A DNA stretch of 64,000 nt from Pseudomonadota bacterium. GTDB taxonomy: Bacteria; Myxococcota; Myxococcia; Myxococcales; Myxococcaceae. The first letter of the stretch is position 1. Every line of letters starts with the position of its first letter. The stretch is from positions 1-64,000 of the forward strand of contig JAFAFL010000133.1 of the NCBI GenBank assembly GCA_023423535.1, given 5' to 3'. Shown piece by piece: positions 1 to 8,447 of the stretch. The notes under the pieces are model-generated. The model did no database searches, had not been told where the DNA came from, and saw only the letters and a program-made list of their open reading frames with translations. The translations under genes were made by a program, and so were the position numbers.

Positions 1-49
1 ATCTACACTCGACTAGTCGTCGGCAGGGTCTGATGTGTATAAGAGTCAG
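1..49 (+). other. Illumina Nextera adapter left at contig end
   Basis: Bases 1-8 match the 3' end of the Illumina P5 primer, bases 9-16 (TCGACTAG) match a standard Nextera i5 index, and bases 17-49 match the Nextera read-1 transposase sequence with three mismatches, ending in the mosaic-end motif GTGTATAAGAG. Genomic sequence appears to begin at about base 50. This is library-construction sequence, not a transposon, and it means the window starts at an assembly end. An ATG at 33 lies inside it and creates a false upstream start for the first gene. Confidence 0.93.
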
Positions 50-83
50 GGAGCAGCCCGTTGCTCTCGACGGGAGTACCGAC

Positions 84-953
84 ATGTTCCTGGCCTTCGT
101 CACCGCAGCGCTCCTCGCGCAGGCACCGAAGCCTGCGCCCTCCGCAACGAATGCAGCGAACGACGCGTGCGCCGCACAGCGGACCGCGCTGCAGTCCTGG
201 CTGGCGCTGGTGGCGAAGGACGTGGAGGCGGGCGCGGTGACGGTGGGTGACGTGCGCGGCCTCGCGGAGCAGCCCCTGCGCAAGGCGGACCCGGAGCCAC
301 GCCACCCGGCGGTGACCCTGCGGGTGACGAAGCGCGGCCTCTCCGACGGGAGCGCCGGCGACACGTTCGTCCAACCCGCGCGCGCTGCCGAGCTCCTCGC
401 GGGCAACTCCAGCCTCGCCTTCGTGCGCGGCAACCCGCAGGCAGCGCAGCGGGGCATCGTCGTGGCGGCGGAGAAGGACGCGCCCGCCGTGCACGTCCGC
501 GCCGCGCTGGAGGCTTCGCTGAAGACCGGTGAACAGGTGTGGCTCGCCTTTGCCTCCAGCGGCCGGGCTGCAGCGCGAGCGGGTGACGAGGCCCTGCTGC
601 GCAAGCTCGAAGCTCCGCAGGAGCGGCGCGCACGGATGGAGACGACGATCGCGGCAGTCGTCGAGCACTTCGGTCCCTGCCAGCCGCTGATGTCGATGAT
701 GCGGTCGCTGTCCTCGTCCCGGCCCCCCACGCGCACGAAGCTGCTGCTGGAGACGCCACCGAAGGCGATGGAGACCTGCGCCTGCAATCCTGCCGGACCG
801 CAACTGCAGGCGCTGCTCTGGCACATGGCGTTCTCGGAGCTGGGCACGGTGGTGCCGGTCCCGAAGGAGGCGTTGGAGGGGCTCCCGTTCGGCGAGGCGG
901 ACGCGACCTGGGAGAGCACCGCGCCCGGCGTGGTGAAGGCGCTCGCACGCTGA
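84..953 (+). CDS. Secreted protein of unknown function
   Basis: A 289-aa protein with a short Sec-type signal peptide (MFLAFVTAALLAQA) followed by a Pro/Ala-rich segment and a mature region of mixed helix and strand. I recognise no domain. A longer frame upstream begins at an ATG inside the sequencing adapter and is artefactual. The ATG at 84 is chosen because a GGGAG ribosome binding site sits 8 bases upstream and the signal peptide starts exactly there. A late cysteine pair (CACN, around residue 232) could form a disulphide. The gene ends 15 bases before a secreted carboxypeptidase on the same strand, so the two may be cotranscribed. Both look like exported proteins. Confidence 0.7.
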   Translation: MFLAFVTAALLAQAPKPAPSATNAANDACAAQRTALQSWLALVAKDVEAGAVTVGDVRGLAEQPLRKADPEPRHPAVTLRVTKRGLSDGSAGDTFVQPARAAELLAGNSSLAFVRGNPQAAQRGIVVAAEKDAPAVHVRAALEASLKTGEQVWLAFASSGRAAARAGDEALLRKLEAPQERRARMETTIAAVVEHFGPCQPLMSMMRSLSSSRPPTRTKLLLETPPKAMETCACNPAGPQLQALLWHMAFSELGTVVPVPKEALEGLPFGEADATWESTAPGVVKALAR

Positions 954-968
954 ACCGTCGCGCCGGCC

Positions 969-2753
969 GTGGTAGGCGGCGGTGTGCTCGCCTCCCTCTT
1001 CGCGCTCGCGCTGTCGCTCGGTGCCACACCGGATCTCTCCACCGTCAGCGAGCGGTCCGGCTTTCTCCGCACCGGCCGCTACGAGGAGACGGTCGCCCTT
1101 TGCGCCCGCTTCGCCGAGACCTTCCCCCAGCAGGTTCGCTGCGATCGCTTCGGCGTCACGCCGGAGGGCCGGCCGATGCTCGCGCTCGTCGCGTCCTCCG
1201 ATGGGGTGCTGACCGCGGAGCGCGCACGGCGCCTCGGGCGGCCGGTGGTGGTGATCCAGGGCGGCATCCACGCGGGCGAGATCGACGGCAAGGACGCGGG
1301 CTTCCTCGTGCTGCGCGACCTCCTGCAGCGGAAGGGCTTCGCAAGTGACGCGACGGAGGACCCTCTCTCCCGCTTTACGCTCGTCTTCATCCCGGTGCTC
1401 AACGTGGACGGCCACGAGCGCTTCGGACCGAACCAGCGCCCGAACCAGCGAGGCCCGGAGGAGACCGGCTGGCGGGTGACCGCGCGCAACCTGAACCTCA
1501 ACCGCGACTACGCGAAGGCGGACAGCGAGGAAGTGCGGCAGCTGCTTCGGCTGCTCGGGCAGTGGGATCCGGTGCTCTACGTGGACCTCCACGCGACGGA
1601 CGGCGCGCAGTTCCGGCACGACGTGGCGGTGATGATCGAGCCGCTCACCGTCGGCCCGCCGGAACTCACCTCGCGTGGCCGCGCACTGAGCGACAACGTG
1701 CTGCAGCGGCTCACCGCGCAGGGCCACCTGCCGCTGCCCTTCTATCCCTCGTTCCGGAAGGACGACGATCCGCAGAGCGGCTTCGCGGTCGGGGTGGCGC
1801 CGCCGCGCTTCTCGCACGCCTCGCGCGCGATCCGGAATCGCTTCGGCGTGCTGGTGGAGACGCACTCGTGGCGCACCTATCCGGAGCGGGTGAAGGTCAC
1901 CGCCAGGGTGCTGGAGGCGCTCTTCCTCGAGACCGCGCAACACGGTGCGGACTGGCTGAAGGCCGCCGCCGCTGCGGACGCCCGCGATGCGCGCGCGAAC
2001 GGCGGCGAGGAGACGATCCTCGCGTGGGAGCCGGCGGGCGCGACGAGGACGATCGACTTCCTCGGCTACGCGTACGAGCACGTCGACTCGCCGGTCTCCG
2101 GCGCGAAGATCATCCGCTACGACGAAAAGACGCCGCAGGTGTGGCGCGTCCCGCTGGTCGAAGGGGTCCGGCCCACGCTCACGGTTCGCGCGCCGGAGGC
2201 CTACGTCATACCCGCGGCCTGGGCTGCGGTCGTCGAGCCGCTGCTCCGGTTGCACGGGCTTCGCTACGACGTGCTCGGAGCCGAGAAGCTCGACCTCGAG
2301 GTCGAACAGTTCCGCGCGACGGAGAAGAAGTTCCGCGCCTCTTCCTACGAAGGCCGGCAGCCGCTGGAGGTGAAGGGCCAGTGGCAGCGGGCGAGAGCCT
2401 CCGTGCGTGAGGGCAGCCTCGTCGTGCCGGTCGCGCAGCCGGGCCGCCGTCTGGTGCTCCACCTCTTCGAGCCGGGCGCGCCGGACGCATTGATCACCTG
2501 GGGCCTGTTCAACGCCGCCTTCGAGCAGAAGGAGTACGTGGAGGACTACGTCGTCGAGCCCTTCGCGCGAGAGCTCCTCGCCTCCGATCCGAAGGTGCGC
2601 GCCCTCTTCGAAGCGCGTTTGAAGGACGAGGCGTTCGCGAAGGACCCTTCTGCGCGCCTCCGCTTCTTTGCCGAGCGCCACCCCGCGTGGGACAGCCGCC
2701 TCGACCTGTATCCCGTGATGCGCGTGCGTCTCGGCGCGCTCGGAGAACACTGA
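969..2753 (+). CDS. M14-family zinc carboxypeptidase, secreted
   Basis: A 594-aa metallocarboxypeptidase expected to remove C-terminal residues from peptides outside the cytoplasmic membrane. Zinc-binding HAGE (His101, Glu104) lies in the context GGIHAGEIDGKDAG, the third ligand is His208 in YVDLHATDG, and the catalytic Glu297 lies in LVETHSW. The N-terminal hydrophobic stretch (residues 4-19) looks like a signal peptide. The start is a GTG at 969 with no strong ribosome binding site, so a slightly different start is possible. The roughly 290 residues after the catalytic domain are beta-rich and are often seen in myxobacterial M14 homologues. It faces the DUF4105 gene tail to tail with only 6 bases between stops. 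Confidence 0.88.
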   Translation: MVGGGVLASLFALALSLGATPDLSTVSERSGFLRTGRYEETVALCARFAETFPQQVRCDRFGVTPEGRPMLALVASSDGVLTAERARRLGRPVVVIQGGIHAGEIDGKDAGFLVLRDLLQRKGFASDATEDPLSRFTLVFIPVLNVDGHERFGPNQRPNQRGPEETGWRVTARNLNLNRDYAKADSEEVRQLLRLLGQWDPVLYVDLHATDGAQFRHDVAVMIEPLTVGPPELTSRGRALSDNVLQRLTAQGHLPLPFYPSFRKDDDPQSGFAVGVAPPRFSHASRAIRNRFGVLVETHSWRTYPERVKVTARVLEALFLETAQHGADWLKAAAAADARDARANGGEETILAWEPAGATRTIDFLGYAYEHVDSPVSGAKIIRYDEKTPQVWRVPLVEGVRPTLTVRAPEAYVIPAAWAAVVEPLLRLHGLRYDVLGAEKLDLEVEQFRATEKKFRASSYEGRQPLEVKGQWQRARASVREGSLVVPVAQPGRRLVLHLFEPGAPDALITWGLFNAAFEQKEYVEDYVVEPFARELLASDPKVRALFEARLKDEAFAKDPSARLRFFAERHPAWDSRLDLYPVMRVRLGALGEH

Positions 2754-2759
2754 CCTCGC

Positions 2760-5510
2760 TCAGCGCAGCTTCACCATCGCGCGCAGCCCGCCCGCGTGAC
2801 GGCTCCCGCGCCTGTCGCTCTCCAGCTCGAACCAGAGGCCCGCGTCGAGCCCCAGCACGAGGCCCTCGGTGCGCAGCGGCATGAGCTGCACGGTGAGGTC
2901 GGCCTCCACCTCGTGGCCCCAACCCGGGACGCCGGGCCGCCACAGCGCCCACGCCGGAGACCAGCCGACCGAAGCGCGCACGCCGTCGATTCCGCCACGC
3001 GGCAATCCCATCCTCGCGGTCGCACGCGCGAAGCCGCCTGCGGCGATGCCCTGCGGCCGCAGATCGCTCCACGCGCGCAGCTCCGGTCCGGCGTAGAGCA
3101 GCACGTGGCTCGGCGAGGTCGCACTCCCCCACACCTCCGCCAGCGTCCCGCCGCGGAACTGGTGCATGGCGTCGATGGTCTGGCCGCGACGCAGCAGCCG
3201 GTACTCGAAGCCCCACCCCAGCGCGCCGAACGGACCCTCGCCGGGCAGCGTTCCCAGCGCCTCGCGGGTGAGCTCCGGCTCGCGCGGGAGGGTCCAGAAC
3301 GCGATCACGTACATGTCCACGCGCAGCAGCCTCGGCAGCGGAAGGCGGATGCCCCAGTGCACCTCGGTGTCGATGAGCCGCAGCTCGATGCGGCGATCCA
3401 TCCCGTGCGACCGGCGTTCGCCGAAGCGCTCGCGCAGGAACGCCGAGGACCACGCCATCACCGGGCCCTCGCCCAGCTCCTCGCGTCGCGTCCCCAGGCC
3501 GATGGAGAGCGGCGCCCGGCCGGAACGCGCCAGCGCGGGCTCTGCCCTCACCTCTCGCCTCTCACCTTTGACCACTGCCGATCGCAATGCGTCGTTCGCG
3601 AAGTGCGTCTCACGCAGCTCTCCCCACAGCGCCGCGAGCTGAAGGAACACGCGACGCGTGGCCACCGCCTCGCGCTCCGCCCGCGTCTCCTCGACCGTCG
3701 GCGCCCGCCTCGGCGCGCTCTCGTAGAGCTGCGCCCAGGTGAGCAGCCGGGCCATGCGTGCGTGGAGGAGCTCCGGCCCGGCCTCGCGTCGCGCATCCCG
3801 CCGCCGCAGCGCCACGAGTTCCTCCGCAGAGGGCAACGGCACCCCGCTCCAGTCGATGCGCGCGCGCTCGAGTTCCCGGAGCTGCGTGTCCGCGCGCTCG
3901 GCGGCGTAGCGCTCCATCTGCACGGTCGCGCGAACCGCCCTCTCCACCGCCGCGCGCAGCTCGCCGTCGTCGGGACTGCTTGCCGTCGTCTGCGCCACCA
4001 GCGCACTGAGCCGGGCATGCGCCGCACTGCGACTCGACGACTCCCGCCGACGCGAACGCTCGAGGAAGCCCCGCCACGCAGGCGCCTTCGCCGGCACGCG
4101 CCGGGCGATCTCCTCCACCGCTTGCCGCTGCCGCTCCTCCGCCTCCAACGCGCGCTCGCGGCCGGAGACGAAGGGCGACTCGCCCGCACCACCTGCCGAC
4201 TCGATGATCCCCATCGACGCGAACGCATCGAGCACCGCGGCGGGAAGGACCGGCGGCACCAGCCACTGCATGCGCCTCTTCTCGTCGAGCGCGCTCTCCA
4301 CCGCGCGTGCGGCCCAGGTCGCGCAGTTGTCGGTGAAGAACCAGTACTCGAAGTAGCCGCGTCGCTCGAGCTCCCACAACCGCTCCAGCAGTCGCTCGTT
4401 CTCAGCGGCGGTGAGCTTCAACGGAAAGCGCCGGACCGTGCGCTGTTCTCCCGCGACCTGCTCGGCACGGACCGCCGCCAGCGAGGTCTGCTCGAACACG
4501 TTCTGGTAGCCGCCGAAGAGCCCCTTCCAGACGAAGGCGAAGGGCCCGTCGGTGTGCCCGGTGATCGCCGCCACCTCGTAGACCGGCTCGTGCGCGCGTC
4601 CCGGAGCGAGCGCGCCCTCCTTCCGCCGGAACACCGGCCTGAGCATCAGGTGCCCGAAGAGCGACTGCGGCCTACCGCCGGACGGCGCGGTGAAGAGGAG
4701 CTCGTGGTGCGAGAACTCTTCCGGGTCCGCCCACGCGTCGAAGACGGGACAGGTCCGCCGCGCCTCCAGCGAACCTGCGCCGCCGAGCTCCTGCAGCCTC
4801 TCCCGCAGGAAGCGCGACTTCGACAGCTCCTGGCACGCCACGCGATCGTCCAGAGGGAGCGCGTCCGCGCGCATCGCTTCGACCGGAACGAGCGCCTCCT
4901 CCGCGAAGGTGACGAGGTCCAGCGCTGCGCTCGTCTGTCCCCGCTTGCGGCTGAAGGCCCAGGCCCAGGTGTTCGAGACCTGCGTCGCGCTGCGCCAGCC
5001 GGAGAGCCTGCGGAACGCGGCCTTCCGGCTCCAGCCGTCCGCGTCGTCCCAGCGCTGCACCACCGCGTGCACGATCGCGCGCCTTCGCCAGAGCCGCTCC
5101 CGCTCCGCCGCGTCGAGCGCCGAGAGCCGGTACTGCGCGCGCGCCTCGTCGGCCAGGGAGGCGTCGTCCCACCCGTAGAGCACGAAGCGCCGGCGGCCCT
5201 CCTCCCACTCCGGCCTCGCGCGCGAGCCATCGCCCATGCCGTGCGGCGAGCTCCCGCGACGAAGCCTCAGCTCCAGCGGGCCGCCCGGAAACGAACGGGC
5301 ACCTTCGGGGAGCGCCTCCAGTCCCTCGCGCAGCGCGCGAACGAGCTGCGGGGTCCACGGCGCATCGCCCGCATCACGTGGAGAGAGGAGCACGACGCCC
5401 GCCCGCCGCAGCGCCTCGGTGTCGTCGTCTGCAACGGAGCCAAAGGCTGCGAGCCCGCACAGCAGCGTGCCGAGACAAACGAGAGGGCGCAGCGTGTCTC
5501 TCCCGCTCAA
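2760..5510 (-). CDS. DUF4105 (Lnb N-terminal-type) exported protein
   Basis: A 916-aa protein with a signal peptide (LVCLGTLLCGLAAFGSV) and a DUF4105 domain of the 'Lnb N-terminal periplasmic' type. The domain signature includes the SLFGHLMLRP block near residues 285-300 and the papain-like TDNCATW motif near residue 400. The Cys in that motif and a His upstream suggest an NlpC/P60-like thiol hydrolase or amidase activity, which is inference. The C-terminal third is beta-rich and ends in an aromatic-poor VKLR. Start: a TTG at 5510 that overlaps the previous gene's stop by 4 bases, so it is probably translated by coupling. It forms a minus-strand group with the DUF3015-like gene upstream. Confidence 0.8.
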   Translation of the reverse strand: MSGRDTLRPLVCLGTLLCGLAAFGSVADDDTEALRRAGVVLLSPRDAGDAPWTPQLVRALREGLEALPEGARSFPGGPLELRLRRGSSPHGMGDGSRARPEWEEGRRRFVLYGWDDASLADEARAQYRLSALDAAERERLWRRRAIVHAVVQRWDDADGWSRKAAFRRLSGWRSATQVSNTWAWAFSRKRGQTSAALDLVTFAEEALVPVEAMRADALPLDDRVACQELSKSRFLRERLQELGGAGSLEARRTCPVFDAWADPEEFSHHELLFTAPSGGRPQSLFGHLMLRPVFRRKEGALAPGRAHEPVYEVAAITGHTDGPFAFVWKGLFGGYQNVFEQTSLAAVRAEQVAGEQRTVRRFPLKLTAAENERLLERLWELERRGYFEYWFFTDNCATWAARAVESALDEKRRMQWLVPPVLPAAVLDAFASMGIIESAGGAGESPFVSGRERALEAEERQRQAVEEIARRVPAKAPAWRGFLERSRRRESSSRSAAHARLSALVAQTTASSPDDGELRAAVERAVRATVQMERYAAERADTQLRELERARIDWSGVPLPSAEELVALRRRDARREAGPELLHARMARLLTWAQLYESAPRRAPTVEETRAEREAVATRRVFLQLAALWGELRETHFANDALRSAVVKGERREVRAEPALARSGRAPLSIGLGTRREELGEGPVMAWSSAFLRERFGERRSHGMDRRIELRLIDTEVHWGIRLPLPRLLRVDMYVIAFWTLPREPELTREALGTLPGEGPFGALGWGFEYRLLRRGQTIDAMHQFRGGTLAEVWGSATSPSHVLLYAGPELRAWSDLRPQGIAAGGFARATARMGLPRGGIDGVRASVGWSPAWALWRPGVPGWGHEVEADLTVQLMPLRTEGLVLGLDAGLWFELESDRRGSRHAGGLRAMVKLR

Positions 5511-6031
5511 CGCACGGGCAGCGCGCGCCGCTGGAGATCCTCGCGCAGGTCCGCGTGGGCGACGATGGCACCGTGCAGCCGGTGCACGAAGCGAAGCGCC
5601 CGGCCGCGATCGAGTCCCTCCGGATCCGCGAGCCTCGCCAGCTCCCTGCGGTCCCCGCTCACCGCGGAGCGGAACAGCGGCAGGTGTTCGGCGCGGATGC
5701 CCAGCGCGGCGGCGAGCTCCTCCAGCACCGGGCCCTCGCCCTCGGCCAGCTCCTGCGCGAGCGCGACCGCGTTCTGCCGCAGAAAGAGGCGCGCGATCTC
5801 CGCGTGCTCCTCGGCGGCCTTCGGATCGTCGCGCACGAGGAAGATGACGAGCACCGCCACGCCCGTCGTCGTCAGCGGCAGGAACGTGGTGGAGGTGCTC
5901 GACAGCAGCTCGAGGGTGCCGCTCGACGTGGGCGGCGGCACCTCCTGCGCGTGGGCCGCCGGCAGCGCGAGCAGCGCGCCCAGCGTGGCGACGGCGAGGG
6001 TGCGTGAGAGAGGTGAGCGCACGTCCCTCAT
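5507..6031 (-). CDS. DUF3015-like exported protein
   Basis: A 174-aa protein with a clear signal peptide (LAVATLGALLALPAAHA) and cleavage before QEV. The C-terminal half (FLRQNAVALAQELAEGEG, then LEELAAALGI) follows the pattern of DUF3015 proteins, where residues are arranged as N..ALA..iA.G.G..L..LA.llG. This assignment is from pattern memory and not certain. The ATG at 6031 is preferred over an upstream frame extension because the signal peptide starts there. The stop overlaps the TTG start of the DUF4105 gene by 4 bases. DUF3015 and DUF4105 genes are neighbours in other proteobacteria, which supports the call and a shared envelope function. Confidence 0.6.
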   Translation of the reverse strand: MRDVRSPLSRTLAVATLGALLALPAAHAQEVPPPTSSGTLELLSSTSTTFLPLTTTGVAVLVIFLVRDDPKAAEEHAEIARLFLRQNAVALAQELAEGEGPVLEELAAALGIRAEHLPLFRSAVSGDRRELARLADPEGLDRGRALRFVHRLHGAIVAHADLREDLQRRALPVR

Positions 6032-6083
6032 CCTATGCGCGCCTCCCCCGCCCGGCGAAGGATCTCTGTCTCTGCGACGCGTC

Positions 6084-6311
6084 TCACCGCCCGTCGTGCT
6101 TGCGCGCGCCGCGGCCCTTGCCCTTGTGACGGCAGGTCTCGCCATCCCAGTACTGGCTCGGGTGGCACTCGCGACGGCCGCTGTTCGAGGAGAGTCCGGC
6201 GCGCTGCGACGAGGTGGAGCGGCGCTCTTCCTTCACGACCACGCAACCGGAGAGCGAGCCGGTCAGCGCGAGGAGGGTGCAGACGGTGAGACTGACGAAG
6301 GTGCGTTTCAT
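6084..6311 (-). CDS. Small lipoprotein
   Basis: A 75-aa protein with a lipoprotein signal peptide ending in the lipobox LSGC. The mature part of about 55 residues is Ser/Arg-rich, then has a short Cys-containing motif (ECHPSQYWDGETC) that could close one disulphide loop, and a basic tail. The ATG at 6311 is preferred over a GTG 9 bases upstream. It lies 52 bases upstream of the DUF3015-like gene on the same strand and may be the first gene of the DUF4105 operon. The function is unknown. Confidence 0.65.
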   Translation of the reverse strand: MKRTFVSLTVCTLLALTGSLSGCVVVKEERRSTSSQRAGLSSNSGRRECHPSQYWDGETCRHKGKGRGARKHDGR

Positions 6312-6378
6312 GCCGCGCACGCTACGGCCGCCTCTGCCCCGTCCGCGACGTGGGCCTCTGTAAGGCTGCGTATCTACT

Positions 6379-7227
6379 TCACTTTTCCACGCCGGAGCCG
6401 CCCGTCAGCCTCATCGCGAAGTGCATCGCGTAGGCGGTCTCCAGCCCGCCATCGACGACGACGGTCTGCCCGTTCACGTAGCGCGACTCGTCGCTGCACA
6501 GCCACTGCACCACCGCGGCGATCTCGTCCGGCGACGCGATGTGCCCGACCGGGACCTGCTCCTTCGCCGCGCGCTCCATCGGCTCCCACAGCTCGCCCAT
6601 GTAGAAGCGCGACGAGTCGGTATCGATGTACCCCGGGTTCACCGCGTTCACGCGGATGCGCTCGGAGGCGAGCTCATTGCAGAGGTACTTCACGAGGATC
6701 TCCATCGCCCCCTTCATCGCGCCCAGCAGCCCGTGGAACGGCAGCGGCGTGCGCGAGTCCATCCCCGAGACCATCACCACCCGCCCGCCACGTCCGGCCA
6801 TCAGCGGCGCCGCGAGCTGCACGCCGTGGAGAAAGCTCTTCACGGTCACGTTGAAGGTCTTGTCCATCTGGTGGAGCTTCGTCGCCATCAGCGGCACGAA
6901 CGCGGTGGAGGCCGCATTGGCCACGAAGCAGTCGAGCCCGCCGAACTCTTCGCGCACCCGTTCGAAGACCGGGCCCAGACTCTCCGGCTCGAGCTGGTCC
7001 GCGACCATCGTCAGACAGCGCCCGCCCCGCTCGCGCACCTCGCGCTCCAGCAGCGCCGCGCTCTCCGCATCGCGCCGGTAGGTCGCCACCACGTCGTAGC
7101 CGCCCTGCGCGAGCCGGAGCGAGAGCGCCCGCCCCACCCCGCGCGTGCCGCCGGTTATGAGGGCCACCTGCCGCGCTGCCGGGCCCGTCGGGACAGTCGA
7201 AGTCGAAGTCGAAGTCGCATCCGTCAT
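6379..7227 (-). CDS. FabL-like short-chain dehydrogenase, catalytic Tyr missing
   Basis: A 282-aa SDR with the NAD(P)-binding motif TGGTRGVG (residues 25-32), an NAAS motif near 104 and a Ser at 154. The C-terminal half resembles enoyl-ACP reductase III (FabL): GAMKGAMEILVKYL, then VNAVNPGYIDTDSSRF and GQTVVVDGG. FabL uses Tyr-(x)6-Lys and classical SDRs use Tyr-(x)3-Lys. Here Lys172 is present but the first position is His165 and the second is Leu168, so neither tyrosine exists. The N-terminus has a Thr/Ser run encoded by a hexanucleotide repeat at 7196-7217. The start ATG at 7227 overlaps the stop of the B12-binding regulator by 4 bases, showing translational coupling. It could be a reductase with altered chemistry or a non-catalytic homologue. 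Confidence 0.78.
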   Translation of the reverse strand: MTDATSTSTSTVPTGPAARQVALITGGTRGVGRALSLRLAQGGYDVVATYRRDAESAALLEREVRERGGRCLTMVADQLEPESLGPVFERVREEFGGLDCFVANAASTAFVPLMATKLHQMDKTFNVTVKSFLHGVQLAAPLMAGRGGRVVMVSGMDSRTPLPFHGLLGAMKGAMEILVKYLCNELASERIRVNAVNPGYIDTDSSRFYMGELWEPMERAAKEQVPVGHIASPDEIAAVVQWLCSDESRYVNGQTVVVDGGLETAYAMHFAMRLTGGSGVEK

Positions 7228-8438
7228 GGATGCGTGCCTACCCCACCGCGCGCCGAAGGCGGAAGCTCCGCCAGCCACGAGAGCGCCTCGTCCCAGTCGT
7301 TGCGGAAGATGCGGAACCCGCGCCGCTCCACCGCGTCCCCGTGCACCTCCGCGCCGCGCCCGCCGACGAGCACCCGCACCCGCGCGGGCAGCGCGCCCTT
7401 CAGCGCGTCGAGCGTCTCCCCCATCGTCTCGCCGCCCGGATCGTCCACGCAGGAGAGCGCCACGCCGCGCGCGCCGGTGGATTTGACGAACCGCCCCAGC
7501 GCATCCGCCGGCGTGCGCTGCCCGAGGAACGAGACCCGCATCCCCAGGTGCCGCATCCGTAGCGCCGCGCCCAGGGCGCCGATCTCATGCTGCTCCTGCG
7601 GGAAGCAGGCGCAGACCACGTGCGCGCTACCGCCCGCGGGTGCGCCGTGCAGGAGGCTGAGCATCCGTCCGCGGAGGACCTGGGTGACGAGGTGCTCCTG
7701 CGCCACGTCGAGCGCGCCCCGGTGCCAGCGCTCGCCCACCTCGCGCAGCGCGGGGATGACGACCTCGTCGAACACCCGGAGCTGCGGCAGCGCGGAGAGC
7801 GCCTCGTCGAGCGCCCTTATCGACCGCTGCACGTCGCGCGACTCCGCGCCGGCGAGGATCTCCGCGCGCCACGCCTCCACCTGCGGCACGTCCGCGCCGG
7901 TCGGCGGGCCGGCCTCGCGCTGCTGGAGGATCTCCTCGCGAAGCTGGGGCACGAGCCTCGTCGCCTCGCCGATGGGCAGGCCCTCGCGGGTCAGCCGACG
8001 CAGCCGGCGCAAGAGCTCCACGTCCGCGTCCGAGTAGAGCCGGAACCCGCCCTCCGTCCTCTCCGGTGCGATCACCGCGTAGCGGCGCTCCCAGGCACGG
8101 ATGAGCTCCTCGCTCACGCCGGACAGCTCGGAGGCTTTCTGGATGCGGTAACGGCGCTCGGACATGCGGGCGCTCCATCGTGCACGCTCGATCGAGTCGT
8201 GCCTAGCAAAGGGTCTCTCCCCCTCGCCCGCACTTGCAGGATGGACGATGGCGCGGATCGCCTCCGGTGGGGTCCAGCCCTGGCCCACCAGCTGGGCCAC
8301 CACGCGCAGCTCATCTGCCTCCTCTCGCGCGAGCTCTTCTGCGCCGGGCGTGGGAAACCCGAAGGTGCGCGACCACAGCCGCACCGTCTCCACCGTCAGG
8401 CCCGCCATGCGCGCCGCGGCTTCGAGGCTCAGCGACAT
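7224..8438 (-). CDS. CarA/CarH-like B12-binding MerR regulator, two HTH domains
   Basis: A 404-aa regulator. Residues 93-163 form a canonical MerR winged-helix domain of the CarA/CarH type (RIQKASELSGVSEELIRAWE, then GGFRLYSDADVELL). Residues 1-66 form a second, more divergent MerR-like domain (AAARMAGLTVETVRLWSR). The C-terminal half has the cobalamin features of CarH proteins: W238-x9-E248-H249 in the helical cap and E282-x-H284-xx-G287 as lower ligand motif. CarH proteins sense light through adenosylcobalamin and repress carotenoid genes in the dark. The gene follows a polyprenyl synthetase by 9 bases, with the ribosome binding site GGGAGG in that gap, and overlaps the SDR downstream. A start at Met92 would give a single-domain protein of normal length. 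Confidence 0.87.
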   Translation of the reverse strand: MSLSLEAAARMAGLTVETVRLWSRTFGFPTPGAEELAREEADELRVVAQLVGQGWTPPEAIRAIVHPASAGEGERPFARHDSIERARWSARMSERRYRIQKASELSGVSEELIRAWERRYAVIAPERTEGGFRLYSDADVELLRRLRRLTREGLPIGEATRLVPQLREEILQQREAGPPTGADVPQVEAWRAEILAGAESRDVQRSIRALDEALSALPQLRVFDEVVIPALREVGERWHRGALDVAQEHLVTQVLRGRMLSLLHGAPAGGSAHVVCACFPQEQHEIGALGAALRMRHLGMRVSFLGQRTPADALGRFVKSTGARGVALSCVDDPGGETMGETLDALKGALPARVRVLVGGRGAEVHGDAVERRGFRIFRNDWDEALSWLAELPPSARGGVGTHP

Positions 8439-8447
8439 GTGACCTCC

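Noticed and set aside
33..83. Upstream start at ATG 33 adding 17 residues to the first protein
   Set aside because: The ATG and the following bases lie in or next to the Nextera adapter; the ATG at 84 has a ribosome binding site and begins the signal peptide.
2796..6854. A 1352-codon open frame on the plus strand
   Set aside because: It runs antisense to the DUF4105 and neighbouring genes, its translation is Arg/Ala/Pro-rich without motifs, and long shadow frames are expected at this GC content.
7196..7219. GTCGAA hexanucleotide repeat as a regulatory or phase-variable element
   Set aside because: Only about 3.7 copies, in frame (encoding Thr-Ser), in the disordered N-terminus of the SDR; unit length multiple of three would not switch the gene.
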